Positions 7,590-14,816 of a DNA stretch of 19,773 nucleotides are shown here, one piece after another. Origin of the DNA: QYOJ01 sp964449285 (lineage in GTDB: Bacteria; Bacteroidota; Bacteroidia; Bacteroidales; FEN-979); assembly GCA_964449285.1 (NCBI GenBank), contig CAYUZX010000056.1:1-19773 (forward strand). Direction: 5' to 3'. Under the pieces are notes generated by a model. The model saw only the letters and a list, made by a program, of their open reading frames with translations. It was not told where the DNA came from and did no database searches. Numbering within the stretch: the stretch's first letter is position 1; each line of letters begins with the position of its first letter. Position numbers and translations under genes: made by a program.

Positions 7590-8723
7590 ATGAATTGGAG
7601 AAAATCACTTATAACCATTGCTGTCGTTGGAGTTCTATTTATCCTGAGTAGCCTGCTTTACATGTTGTTCTCAGGGATGGAACAGAAATCGGAAGACAAG
7701 CAACGCGAAGAGATCAAATTGTTTGTTAAAACAGAGAAGGTTACTTACACTACCAACCAGGCAAAGATCATTGAAACAGGCCGCCTCTCCTCCCAGCATT
7801 CGGTCGACCTTAGTGCAGAGGTACAGGGGGAGATTCTGCCGGGCAGCGTGACCCTGCGTGAAGGGACGAAATTCAAACAGGGCAATCTGCTCGTCCGGAT
7901 TTTCGATGAAGAGGCCCGCAACAATCTGAAAGCGAGTAAAAGCCGGTTCCTGAATGCCATCGCGGGCATCCTCCCGGATATTAAAATCGATTATCCGGGA
8001 AGTTACAGGAAGTACGAAGATTTCTTCAACAGTGTTAAGATCAATGAACCGTTGCCTCCGCTACCCGAACCTGATTCGGATGCTGAAAAAATTTTCCTGG
8101 CCAGTCGCAATATCCTCAATGATTACTTCAATATTAAAAGCTCGGAGGTGCGGTTGTCAAAATACACGTTATACGCGCCATTTGATGGGTCCTATACCAT
8201 GGTTTACCTGGAGCCCGGATCAGTGGCCAATCCCGGAAGCCGTATCGCTTCGATGATACGTACTGACAAACTGGAACTGGAAGTTCCGGTGCGCATTGAA
8301 GACGCCTACTGGATCAATATCGGCGATCAGGTCAAGGTGACCACCAAAAACAGGAACATTAGCTGGACAGGTTCTGTTGTCCGGAAATCTGACTTTATGG
8401 ATCCGGCAACACAAACAATCACCGTTTATGTGGCACTGTCGCCCGGCAACGGGAAGCCCCTGTTCCAGGGACAATACCTGCTGGCGGAGTTTGCTGCCAA
8501 GACCCTGGCAGAAAGTATGGAGATCCCACGGAATGCCGTATTTGAGACCAATAAGGTTTTCACCGTTGTTGATGGCAAGCTGAAAAAAGTGGAAATCGAG
8601 GTACTGAAAACAAATGAGACAAGCGTGATTTTTTCTGGATTACCAAAAGGGACAGATGTGGTTGTGGAGCCACTGGTTAACGCAAAAGAGGGGTATAACG
8701 CGGAAATACTGGAACAGCCATGA
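7590..8723 (+). CDS. RND efflux periplasmic adaptor (HlyD/MFP family)
   Basis: A 377-residue membrane fusion protein linking the inner-membrane RND pump to the outer-membrane channel. A membrane anchor occupies residues 7-28. The lipoyl halves are around 69-111 (HSVDLSAEVQGEI ... LVRIFDEEA) and 191-226 (LYAPFDGSYTMVYLEPGS). The beta-barrel begins near ELEVPVRIEDAYWINIGDQ, and a membrane-proximal domain with IPRNAVFETNKVFTVVDG closes the protein. The segment between the lipoyl halves (about 112-190) is not a long heptad coiled coil. It contains DYPGSYRKYEDFF and the proline-rich NEPLPPLPEPDSD, a form I recall from other Bacteroidota adaptors. The gene has its own promoter and overlaps the pump gene by 4 bases (ATGA), so the two are translationally coupled. 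Substrates are unknown. Confidence 0.92.
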   Translation: MNWRKSLITIAVVGVLFILSSLLYMLFSGMEQKSEDKQREEIKLFVKTEKVTYTTNQAKIIETGRLSSQHSVDLSAEVQGEILPGSVTLREGTKFKQGNLLVRIFDEEARNNLKASKSRFLNAIAGILPDIKIDYPGSYRKYEDFFNSVKINEPLPPLPEPDSDAEKIFLASRNILNDYFNIKSSEVRLSKYTLYAPFDGSYTMVYLEPGSVANPGSRIASMIRTDKLELEVPVRIEDAYWINIGDQVKVTTKNRNISWTGSVVRKSDFMDPATQTITVYVALSPGNGKPLFQGQYLLAEFAAKTLAESMEIPRNAVFETNKVFTVVDGKLKKVEIEVLKTNETSVIFSGLPKGTDVVVEPLVNAKEGYNAEILEQP

Positions 8724-11700
8724 AGAAACTGATTTCAACATTCATCAAATACCCCTTCTACGCCAACATCATTCTGTTTATCATTCTGGTGATCGGAGCG
8801 ATAAGCTTCGTCTCTATGAACCGTTCCTTCTTTCCCGAGTTCTCCGAAAAGTATATCAACATATCCGTCTTTTACCCGGGGGCCTCTCCTAAAGAGATGG
8901 AGGAAGGAATCACGGTGCGTATCGAAGAGGCGCTTCGGGGAATAGCCGGCATCAAGGAGGTGACCAGCACCTCCTCCGAAAACATGACTGCAGTGAGGGT
9001 GGAGATCACCGGCGAATACGATATTGACGAGACCCTGATGGAGGTAAAGAATGCCGTGGATGGCATCACCTCCTTCCCTGTGGATGCCGAGAAACCGATC
9101 GTAAACAAGCAACGGGCTACCACCTTCGCAATCTTCATGAGCCTTTCGGGCAATGTTGACCTGCTCACCCTGAAAAAGTATGCCAACGAGATCGAACAGG
9201 ATCTCTACAATTCGGGGGTAATTTCACAAATCAACATAGGCGGATTTCCTGCCATTGAGATCTCGGTGGAGATCTCAGAAGAGAACCTCCTGCGTTACAA
9301 CCTCACCTTTGATGAAGTCTCCAGGGCTATTGCCCAAAATAACCTGGACATTTCGGGGGGGCAGATCCGTTCCGAAAAGGAGGAGATCATGATCCGAAGC
9401 CGGTACCGGACGGTGAAGCCGGAGGAGATCGAGCAGATTATCATCCGGGGGAACCCCGATGGAAGTTACCTGCGTATAGGCGATGTGGGGACGGTGCAAA
9501 CACAGTTTGCCGATGTAGCCAGCACCTCCTTGCTTAACGGAAATCCCGCGGTTACCATTCAGATATTCAAGCTCCCCACGGAGGACCTGACGGCCATCTC
9601 GTCCTTTTGCAACGAATATGTTGATACCTGGAACGAGATTCACAATGATACCGGGATGACTGTTACCTATGACTTCCTGGAATTACTCAAAGTCCGGCTG
9701 AACCTGCTTTACAGGAACGGAGGCATCGGTTTGTTGATGATCTTCATCACCCTGGGTCTTTTCCTGAGCCTTCGCCTCTCCATTTGGGTTGCCATCGGAA
9801 TCCCTGCATCATTCGGAGCTATGTTCATCCTGGGAATGTTTTATGGCCTTACGGTGAACATGATCTCCCTCTTCGGGATGATCCTGGTTATCGGAATCCT
9901 GGTGGATGACGGCATCGTAATCTCTGAAAATATATACACGCACTTCCAGCGGGGAAGTTCTCCCCGGAAAGCAGCTCTGGAAGGGACGATGGAAGTAGTT
10001 CCGGCAGTAGTCACTTCGGTAACCACTACCATCGTGGCATTTGCTCCGCTGTTTTTCATCAAAGGAAGGATGGAGTTTATGTTTGAGATGGCTTTCGTAG
10101 TGATCTTCTCTCTGGCCTTTTCGCTGCTCGAAGCTTTCTTTGTGTTGCCAGCCCACCTGGCAAGCAGCTGGGTGTTGCGCCGGAATGTTCGTCAGAATAC
10201 CGGAAAACGGATCCGGGATGCGCTTGACTGGTTTGTAGATTTCATGCGGGCAAAACTGTATGGCAATACCCTGAAGTTCGTGATAAGATGGAAGTACGTG
10301 GTGATCTTTGTCCCTATCTTCCTGATCATGATCACCGCCGGCCTCTTCAAGGGAGACCTCATCAAAGGAACCTTCTTCCCGGCGATCCCGTTCGATCAAT
10401 TCACGGTAGATCTAGCCTTTAAGCCAGGGTCGGGAGAAGCTCAAACACTGGAATACCTCAACCTGATCGACGACGCCATCTGGGAAGTGAATGCTGAACT
10501 GATGGAGGAGCTGGGAGATTCCAACAACCTTGTGAATTATACCTTCCTCTCAACCGGCAATGCCTTCAGCGGACAGGAGCGGGGATCCCATGCAGGGAAT
10601 ATTTTCGTACTGCTCCGGGATCTTGAGAAGAGCGGCACTTCCAGTTACGAAGTGGTTAGCCGTGTTCAACAGAAAGTGGGAGACCTCCCCGAAGCAGAAA
10701 AACTCACCATCCAGGGGAGAGCAACCTTTGGAACCCCTATTTCTGTTAGCCTACTGGGCAAAGACGAAACCGAACTGAACATGGCCAAAGAGGATCTGAT
10801 CCAAAGTCTGAAACAGATCGAAGTACTGAACAACATTGCCGATGTAAATCCTACCGGGATGAGGGAGGTACAACTCAAACTCAAACCTCTTGCCTATTTT
10901 CTTGGGTTCAACCAGGTTTCCCTCACCAACCAGGTTCGTCAGGGTTTCTTTGGTGGACAAGCTCAACGGTTGCAGCATGGCAAGGATGAGTTGCGCGTAT
11001 GGGTCAGGTACCCAAAGACAGACCGCATCAATCTGGGCCAACTGGAAACCATGAAGATCAAGACCATCATGGGTGATTACCCCTTGTCGGAACTGGCTAC
11101 CTACAAGATTGAACGGGGACCGGTCAGCATCAAGCACTATAACAGCTCCCGCGAGATACGTGTGGATGCCAACGTAGTAAGTTACGACACCCCCATTATC
11201 CCTATCCAGACAAAGATTGAAACCGAGATCGTTCCCGAACTATTGGCACGCTATCCGGGCATTGATGTGACCTACCTGGGGCAAAAGAAAGACAGTGACG
11301 AAACGATGGCCCAAATCCAGAAGTTCTTTCTTCCGGCTTTTCTGCTGATGTTCCTGATCATTATCATCCATTTTAAATCCTTCTCCCAGGGATTGATCAT
11401 CGTTGCGATGATCCCGCTGGCCTGGCTGGGAGCCATCTGGGGCCATGGGATCGAAGGAGTTCCTGTTTCTCTGCTCAGTGTTTGGGGGATGCTCGCGTTG
11501 TCAGGAGTAATTATAAACGATGCCGTGGTCTTCCTATCCAAATACAATTCATTGCTTCTGGAGGGACGAAAGGTGAAAGAGGCGGTTTTCGAGGCCGGCC
11601 AGGCACGTTTCCGGGCAATCGTTTTGACAACCCTGACAACTACGGTGGGTCTCTATCCGATTATCCTGGAGAGGAGCTTCCAGGCACAGTTTCTTATCCC

Positions 11701-11953
11701 GATGGCTGTTGCGCTCGCTTATGGTGTACTGGTGGGGACCGGGTTTATCCTGGTTTTCTTCCCTGTGCTGATCCTCGCCCTGAACGACTTCAAACGCTAC
11801 TCTATCTTTTTCTATAACCGGATCAACTTATGGGTGCTGCAGGGAGATCCCAAACGGAAAGTTCCTCCAAAGATCGCGGCAAGACTGTCGGAATTACCTT
11901 CCAGGGAGAGTGTTGAAAAGGCGCTGATCTACAGCAAACGAACCATTGAATAA
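8720..11953 (+). CDS. RND-superfamily efflux pump permease (AcrB/HAE-like)
   Basis: A 1077-residue inner-membrane pump using the proton gradient to expel substrates through the adaptor and TolC-like partners on either side. It has the duplicated RND plan: TM1 at residues 13-33, a first periplasmic domain starting SFFPEFSEKYINISVFYPGA, a TM2-TM6 block about 333-490, a second large periplasmic domain about 545-870, and a TM8-TM12 block about 875-1030. TM4 carries the proton-relay aspartates D396-D397 (GILVDDGIVISENI). In TM10 the AcrB lysine is replaced: GVIINDAVVFLSKYN has Asn-Asp at the Lys-Asn position, as in several other RND branches. No evidence points to a metal (HME) rather than an organic substrate. 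The gene starts within the adaptor stop and is followed after 17 bases by the channel gene. Length is normal for the family. Confidence 0.94.
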   Translation: MKKLISTFIKYPFYANIILFIILVIGAISFVSMNRSFFPEFSEKYINISVFYPGASPKEMEEGITVRIEEALRGIAGIKEVTSTSSENMTAVRVEITGEYDIDETLMEVKNAVDGITSFPVDAEKPIVNKQRATTFAIFMSLSGNVDLLTLKKYANEIEQDLYNSGVISQINIGGFPAIEISVEISEENLLRYNLTFDEVSRAIAQNNLDISGGQIRSEKEEIMIRSRYRTVKPEEIEQIIIRGNPDGSYLRIGDVGTVQTQFADVASTSLLNGNPAVTIQIFKLPTEDLTAISSFCNEYVDTWNEIHNDTGMTVTYDFLELLKVRLNLLYRNGGIGLLMIFITLGLFLSLRLSIWVAIGIPASFGAMFILGMFYGLTVNMISLFGMILVIGILVDDGIVISENIYTHFQRGSSPRKAALEGTMEVVPAVVTSVTTTIVAFAPLFFIKGRMEFMFEMAFVVIFSLAFSLLEAFFVLPAHLASSWVLRRNVRQNTGKRIRDALDWFVDFMRAKLYGNTLKFVIRWKYVVIFVPIFLIMITAGLFKGDLIKGTFFPAIPFDQFTVDLAFKPGSGEAQTLEYLNLIDDAIWEVNAELMEELGDSNNLVNYTFLSTGNAFSGQERGSHAGNIFVLLRDLEKSGTSSYEVVSRVQQKVGDLPEAEKLTIQGRATFGTPISVSLLGKDETELNMAKEDLIQSLKQIEVLNNIADVNPTGMREVQLKLKPLAYFLGFNQVSLTNQVRQGFFGGQAQRLQHGKDELRVWVRYPKTDRINLGQLETMKIKTIMGDYPLSELATYKIERGPVSIKHYNSSREIRVDANVVSYDTPIIPIQTKIETEIVPELLARYPGIDVTYLGQKKDSDETMAQIQKFFLPAFLLMFLIIIIHFKSFSQGLIIVAMIPLAWLGAIWGHGIEGVPVSLLSVWGMLALSGVIINDAVVFLSKYNSLLLEGRKVKEAVFEAGQARFRAIVLTTLTTTVGLYPIILERSFQAQFLIPMAVALAYGVLVGTGFILVFFPVLILALNDFKRYSIFFYNRINLWVLQGDPKRKVPPKIAARLSELPSRESVEKALIYSKRTIE

Positions 11954-11970
11954 CGAAACGGAGAAAATCC

Positions 11971-13314
11971 ATGATAACAAAACACCCTTACTCTCATACC
12001 CGCATACTCCGATACCTGGTTGTATGGCTTCTGGCGCTACCCCCTCTCTTCACCCAGGCACAGCAACCCCTCACGCTGGCAGGAGCTATCGCCAAAGGGC
12101 TGGAGAACAACTTCCAGATTCGGATTGCCGGGCAAAATTTCAACATTGCAGCTCTCACCAACGCGCAGGGAACCGTGGGCAGATGGCCTTCAATCACTAT
12201 GGGACTGAACAACATCAACCGGTACGACAACACGCCTGAACTCGATTCCACTAACTTCAGCTTTAAACGTGACGACACCTACTCCAATTCGCTGACCCCT
12301 TATGTCAACGTGAGATGGTTGCTGTTTGACGGATTGTCGGTGACCATGAACAAGCAGAAACTGGACCTGCTGGAAGAGTATTCGGCCGGATATTCTGCAA
12401 TTGTAGTAGAGAATACCCTGCAGGCTATCATCCTGGGATACTACAATGCCCTGTTGGAACAGGAGCGGCAGCGAGTTCTGAATGAGGTGAAGAATCTTTC
12501 GGGCGACCGTTACAGGTATGAAACGATGCGGAAAGAGCTGGGGAGTTCAGTGACCTTCGATGTGTTGCAGGCTAAGAACTCGTTTCTCAGTGATTCAACC
12601 AATTACCTACTGCAGGAGTTGAATGTGAAGAATGCTTTTTTGCGCCTCAACCTGCTGCTGGGCGAACCTCCTTCCGTGCAGTTTTCACTGACCGACAGTT
12701 TCCAGGTAGAGCTGCAGCAATATATTCTGACTGATCTGATGGAGAAGATGCTCTCCAGCAATACCAACCTGCTCAACCAATATGTGAACCAGGAGATCCT
12801 GAAAAAGAGTGTCCGAATCTCAAAAAGCGACCTCTGGCCCACCCTTTCGATGAATGCCGGCATGGATCTTACACAGGGTTGGTACGACTTCAACAAGAAT
12901 GAAGCCAACACTTACCTCTTCGACTACTATGCCAATTTCAGCCTAAGCTTCAACCTCTTCAACGGAGGGAATACATGGCGGGCGATCAAGACAGCCAGGA
13001 TCAACGAACAGATCGGAACCCTGCAGATGCAGGAACTGAAACAGACCCTTGAGAACCTGCTGGTCACCCAGTTTGAGCTCTACCGTATCCGGCAACAGCT
13101 GTTACAGGTAGCCCAGCTTAACATGGAGAGCGCCCAGCTTAACATGCAGATCGCCACAGATAAATACCGCAACGGTACCATCAACTCCTTCAACTTCCGC
13201 GACGTACAGCTGATTTACCTCAATGCCGCCTCAAAAAAGCTCAACGCTATCTATGACCTGATCGACAGCCAGACGGAGTTGTTGAGGCTGACGGGGGGTA
13301 TTATTCAGAATTGA
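11971..13314 (+). CDS. TolC-family outer membrane efflux channel
   Basis: A 447-residue outer-membrane factor completing the tripartite pump with the two preceding genes. The signal peptide covers about residues 1-31 (RYLVVWLLALPPLFTQAQ). The mature start PLTLAGAIAKGLENNFQIRIA is the classic opening helix of the OEP family. Two OEP halves follow, each with a strand region (TPYVNVRWLLFDG and NFSLSFNLFNGGNTW) flanked by long helices rich in Gln, Leu and Asn. It is not a lipoprotein: no cysteine lies at the signal end. GGAG at 11960-11963 is well placed for the ATG at 11971. In the last long helix a 15-base block is duplicated exactly with a 21-base period (13111-13125 and 13132-13146), giving AQLNMES-AQLNMQI, one added heptad-length unit. 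Confidence 0.92.
   Translation: MITKHPYSHTRILRYLVVWLLALPPLFTQAQQPLTLAGAIAKGLENNFQIRIAGQNFNIAALTNAQGTVGRWPSITMGLNNINRYDNTPELDSTNFSFKRDDTYSNSLTPYVNVRWLLFDGLSVTMNKQKLDLLEEYSAGYSAIVVENTLQAIILGYYNALLEQERQRVLNEVKNLSGDRYRYETMRKELGSSVTFDVLQAKNSFLSDSTNYLLQELNVKNAFLRLNLLLGEPPSVQFSLTDSFQVELQQYILTDLMEKMLSSNTNLLNQYVNQEILKKSVRISKSDLWPTLSMNAGMDLTQGWYDFNKNEANTYLFDYYANFSLSFNLFNGGNTWRAIKTARINEQIGTLQMQELKQTLENLLVTQFELYRIRQQLLQVAQLNMESAQLNMQIATDKYRNGTINSFNFRDVQLIYLNAASKKLNAIYDLIDSQTELLRLTGGIIQN
13111..13146 (+). repeat. 21-base-period tandem duplication in the TolC-like gene
   Basis: GCCCAGCTTAACATG occurs identically at 13111-13125 and 13132-13146. The 21-base period keeps the frame and repeats seven residues, AQLNM-ES/QI, in a predicted coiled-coil helix. 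Confidence 0.6.
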
Positions 13315-13365
13315 CGATTCTCCCATTTCCTTTTTTTCACCACGAAATCCAAAAGGGGAGTTGCT

Positions 13366-13378
13366 CCTGCCTGGCAGG
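13366..13378. repeat. Short G/C-rich palindrome in the intergenic region
   Basis: CCTGCC-T-GGCAGG is a perfect 6-1-6 inverted repeat in the 145-base gap between the channel gene (stop 13314) and the methyltransferase (ATG 13460). The one-base loop would be sterically strained as RNA and no T-tract follows directly, so it is a weak terminator candidate. GGAG-TTG-CTCC (13357-13366) overlaps its left arm. It may be an extragenic repeat or a binding site. The rest of the gap is A/T-rich with nothing else recognisable. Confidence 0.35.
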
Positions 13379-13459
13379 ATTTCCTCCACCTCACAACCTT
13401 TGATTTCTTGTTTTAGGGAGCATTTTTTTTTGTTACTTCGCATAAAAATCCAGGCGTGT

Positions 13460-14248
13460 ATGTTCCAAAGTGACTTTTCCTCCAGAAACCAAAAGCTTTA
13501 CGAATCGAAACAGGTCGTTGACTCTTACGTTAAATACCAGGGCCTCGAAAAACCCGAGGAGACCATCATCCGGATGTTCGGCGATCAATGGCGGGAAATG
13601 AAGCTCCTGGATATCGGTATCGGTGTGGGTCGGACAACAGGCCATTTTGCCCCACTGGTAAAAGAGTATACCGGGATCGATTATTCAGATCATATGATCC
13701 GGAAATGCCGGGAGTTATATGCCTTTTCTCCTGAATATGTCTTTAAGGTCATGGATATGCGCAGTCTCGAAGGTATTCCTGACGCCTCCTACGATTTTGT
13801 TTTATGCAACTTCAATAGCCTGGATTATATCTCCCTCGAAGGACGGATTCAGTCGCTAGCCGAAGTATTGCGTGTGTTAAAGTCGGGTGGCCATTTCTTA
13901 TTCTCCTCACACAACATCCTGGGATTGAAAGATCAGTATGTGTTTAAACATGGATTATCGCTAAAGAAAAAATTGGTCAATCCGATCAAATACATTAGCA
14001 TCAGGCTTGTCAATAAATCCTTCTCAAAAATTGACAGTTCAGATTTTCAATTGGTTTTAGATGGATCGCACCTTTTCAGGACCAAAGTTTCCTACATTAA
14101 AACCCAGGCTCAGATCAATCAACTCATGGACGCAGGCTTTGAGGAGATATCAGTCTACTCCATCTTCACGGGTGAAACACTAACAGAAGCGGAATATAAC
14201 ACTCTCCGCGATCCTTGGTTCTATTATCTCTGCAAGAAGAAGGTATAG
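13460..14248 (+). CDS. Class I SAM-dependent methyltransferase
   Basis: A 262-residue cytoplasmic methyltransferase with a Rossmann-fold core. Motif I is LLDIGIGVGRTTGHFA (residues 49-64). The acidic residue after strand 2 is in GIDYSDHMIRKC (72-83; D74). The DMRSLEGIPDASYDFVLCNF block (99-118) gives the adenine-side acid and strand 4, and LAEVLRVLKSGGHFLFSSHN (133-152) is the usual post-motif-III helix and strand. The C-terminal about 100 residues (YVFKHGLSLKKKLVNPIK onward, ending DPWFYYLCKKKV) are an extension I do not recognise; the substrate is unknown. I start at ATG 13460: an in-frame start at 13361 would add 33 residues through T-rich intergenic DNA. A degenerate -7-like TTACTTCG at 13433-13440 with TTG at 13408-13410 may serve as promoter. 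The gene looks A/T-richer than the efflux operon before it. Confidence 0.85.
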   Translation: MFQSDFSSRNQKLYESKQVVDSYVKYQGLEKPEETIIRMFGDQWREMKLLDIGIGVGRTTGHFAPLVKEYTGIDYSDHMIRKCRELYAFSPEYVFKVMDMRSLEGIPDASYDFVLCNFNSLDYISLEGRIQSLAEVLRVLKSGGHFLFSSHNILGLKDQYVFKHGLSLKKKLVNPIKYISIRLVNKSFSKIDSSDFQLVLDGSHLFRTKVSYIKTQAQINQLMDAGFEEISVYSIFTGETLTEAEYNTLRDPWFYYLCKKKV

Positions 14249-14284
14249 ACTAACTGTGGCGCCATCAATTGTCAGGGAAAAGGT

Positions 14285-14302
14285 TATACATTAATTTGTA
14301 TA
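14285..14302. promoter_or_regulatory. Inverted repeat upstream of the LETM1-like gene
   Basis: TATACA and TGTATA arms (6+6) flank the 6-base centre TTAATT. The dyad sits 18 bases before the ATG at 14321, in the 72-base gap after the methyltransferase. Its position fits either an operator over the promoter or an A/T-rich promoter region that is palindromic by chance; the region lacks a clean TAnnTTTG. Confidence 0.25.
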
Positions 14303-14320
14303 TTAGTTGAGAATTTCTTC

Positions 14321-14779
14321 ATGATGAACCTCCTCCGCCGAAAAATGATCAGGGATCTCCTGATGCTCTTTACTCTCCCCCGGGTGAGGGCAGAAATCGC
14401 GAGGCTGGCGAAAATATTCCTTAAGGAGACCATCAGGTATACCGGGGGGATCAAAGGGGAGGCAAAGGAGACCAAAGCGGCGTTTCAGATCCTGACGAAA
14501 TACATGAAGCGGGAGAAACTTACATCGGCTGAGAAGAAGCAGTTTGTCAAACAGATGATCGACCTGTTGAAAGGGACCGGCGTTGTGGTTCCCGTCATGC
14601 TCATTCCGCTGCCGTTTGTTGGGACCGTCCTCCTGGTCATCGTGGAGCACCTCCTGCTGAGCATGAATATTCAACTGCTCCCATCGTCATTTTATCCGGA
14701 AGAAAAAATGGAATTATTGACGCCTGAAGCGATCGAAAAGGAACTGGAGGAGGGAAAAGAAAGTAAGGGCTCAAACTAA
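14321..14779 (+). CDS. LETM1-like (ribosome-binding-domain) small membrane-associated protein
   Basis: A 152-residue protein. The basic N-terminus (NLLRRKMIRDLLMLF) is followed by KETIRYTGGIKGEAKETKAA and a charged helix (KREKLTSAEKKQFVKQMIDL, 63-82). Then comes a hydrophobic stretch with the pattern of the LETM1 domain: GTGVVVPVMLIPLPFVGTVL, HLLLSMNIQLLPSSFY (residues 86-125), where eukaryotic LETM1 has a P-F-x-x-F-x-x-VPF-x-E followed by LPSTF. In mitochondria LETM1 proteins affect K+/H+ or Ca2+ exchange and ribosome association. The role of the short Bacteroidota relatives is not known to me. The C-terminus is acidic (EAIEKELEEGKESKG). Two adjacent ATGs (14321 and 14324) are both possible starts. 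The gene is convergent with the AsmA gene, whose stop lies 37 bases downstream. Confidence 0.68.
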   Translation: MMNLLRRKMIRDLLMLFTLPRVRAEIARLAKIFLKETIRYTGGIKGEAKETKAAFQILTKYMKREKLTSAEKKQFVKQMIDLLKGTGVVVPVMLIPLPFVGTVLLVIVEHLLLSMNIQLLPSSFYPEEKMELLTPEAIEKELEEGKESKGSN

Positions 14780-14816
14780 CGATTCCCACTGTGTAATTCA
14801 ACTGCCACCAGGTATT

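Noticed and set aside
9809..10399. A 196-codon open frame antisense to the RND pump gene
   Set aside because: It lies wholly inside a clear RND coding region on the other strand, its product is charge-rich and low in recognisable motifs, and it has no start signal. It is a shadow frame.
13366..13378. Palindrome as an intrinsic terminator of the efflux operon
   Set aside because: The loop is one base and no T-run follows directly; kept only as a low-confidence repeat.
13361..13459. N-terminal extension of the methyltransferase
   Set aside because: The added 33 codons run through a T-rich, palindrome-containing intergenic sequence; the ATG at 13460 gives a normal family start.
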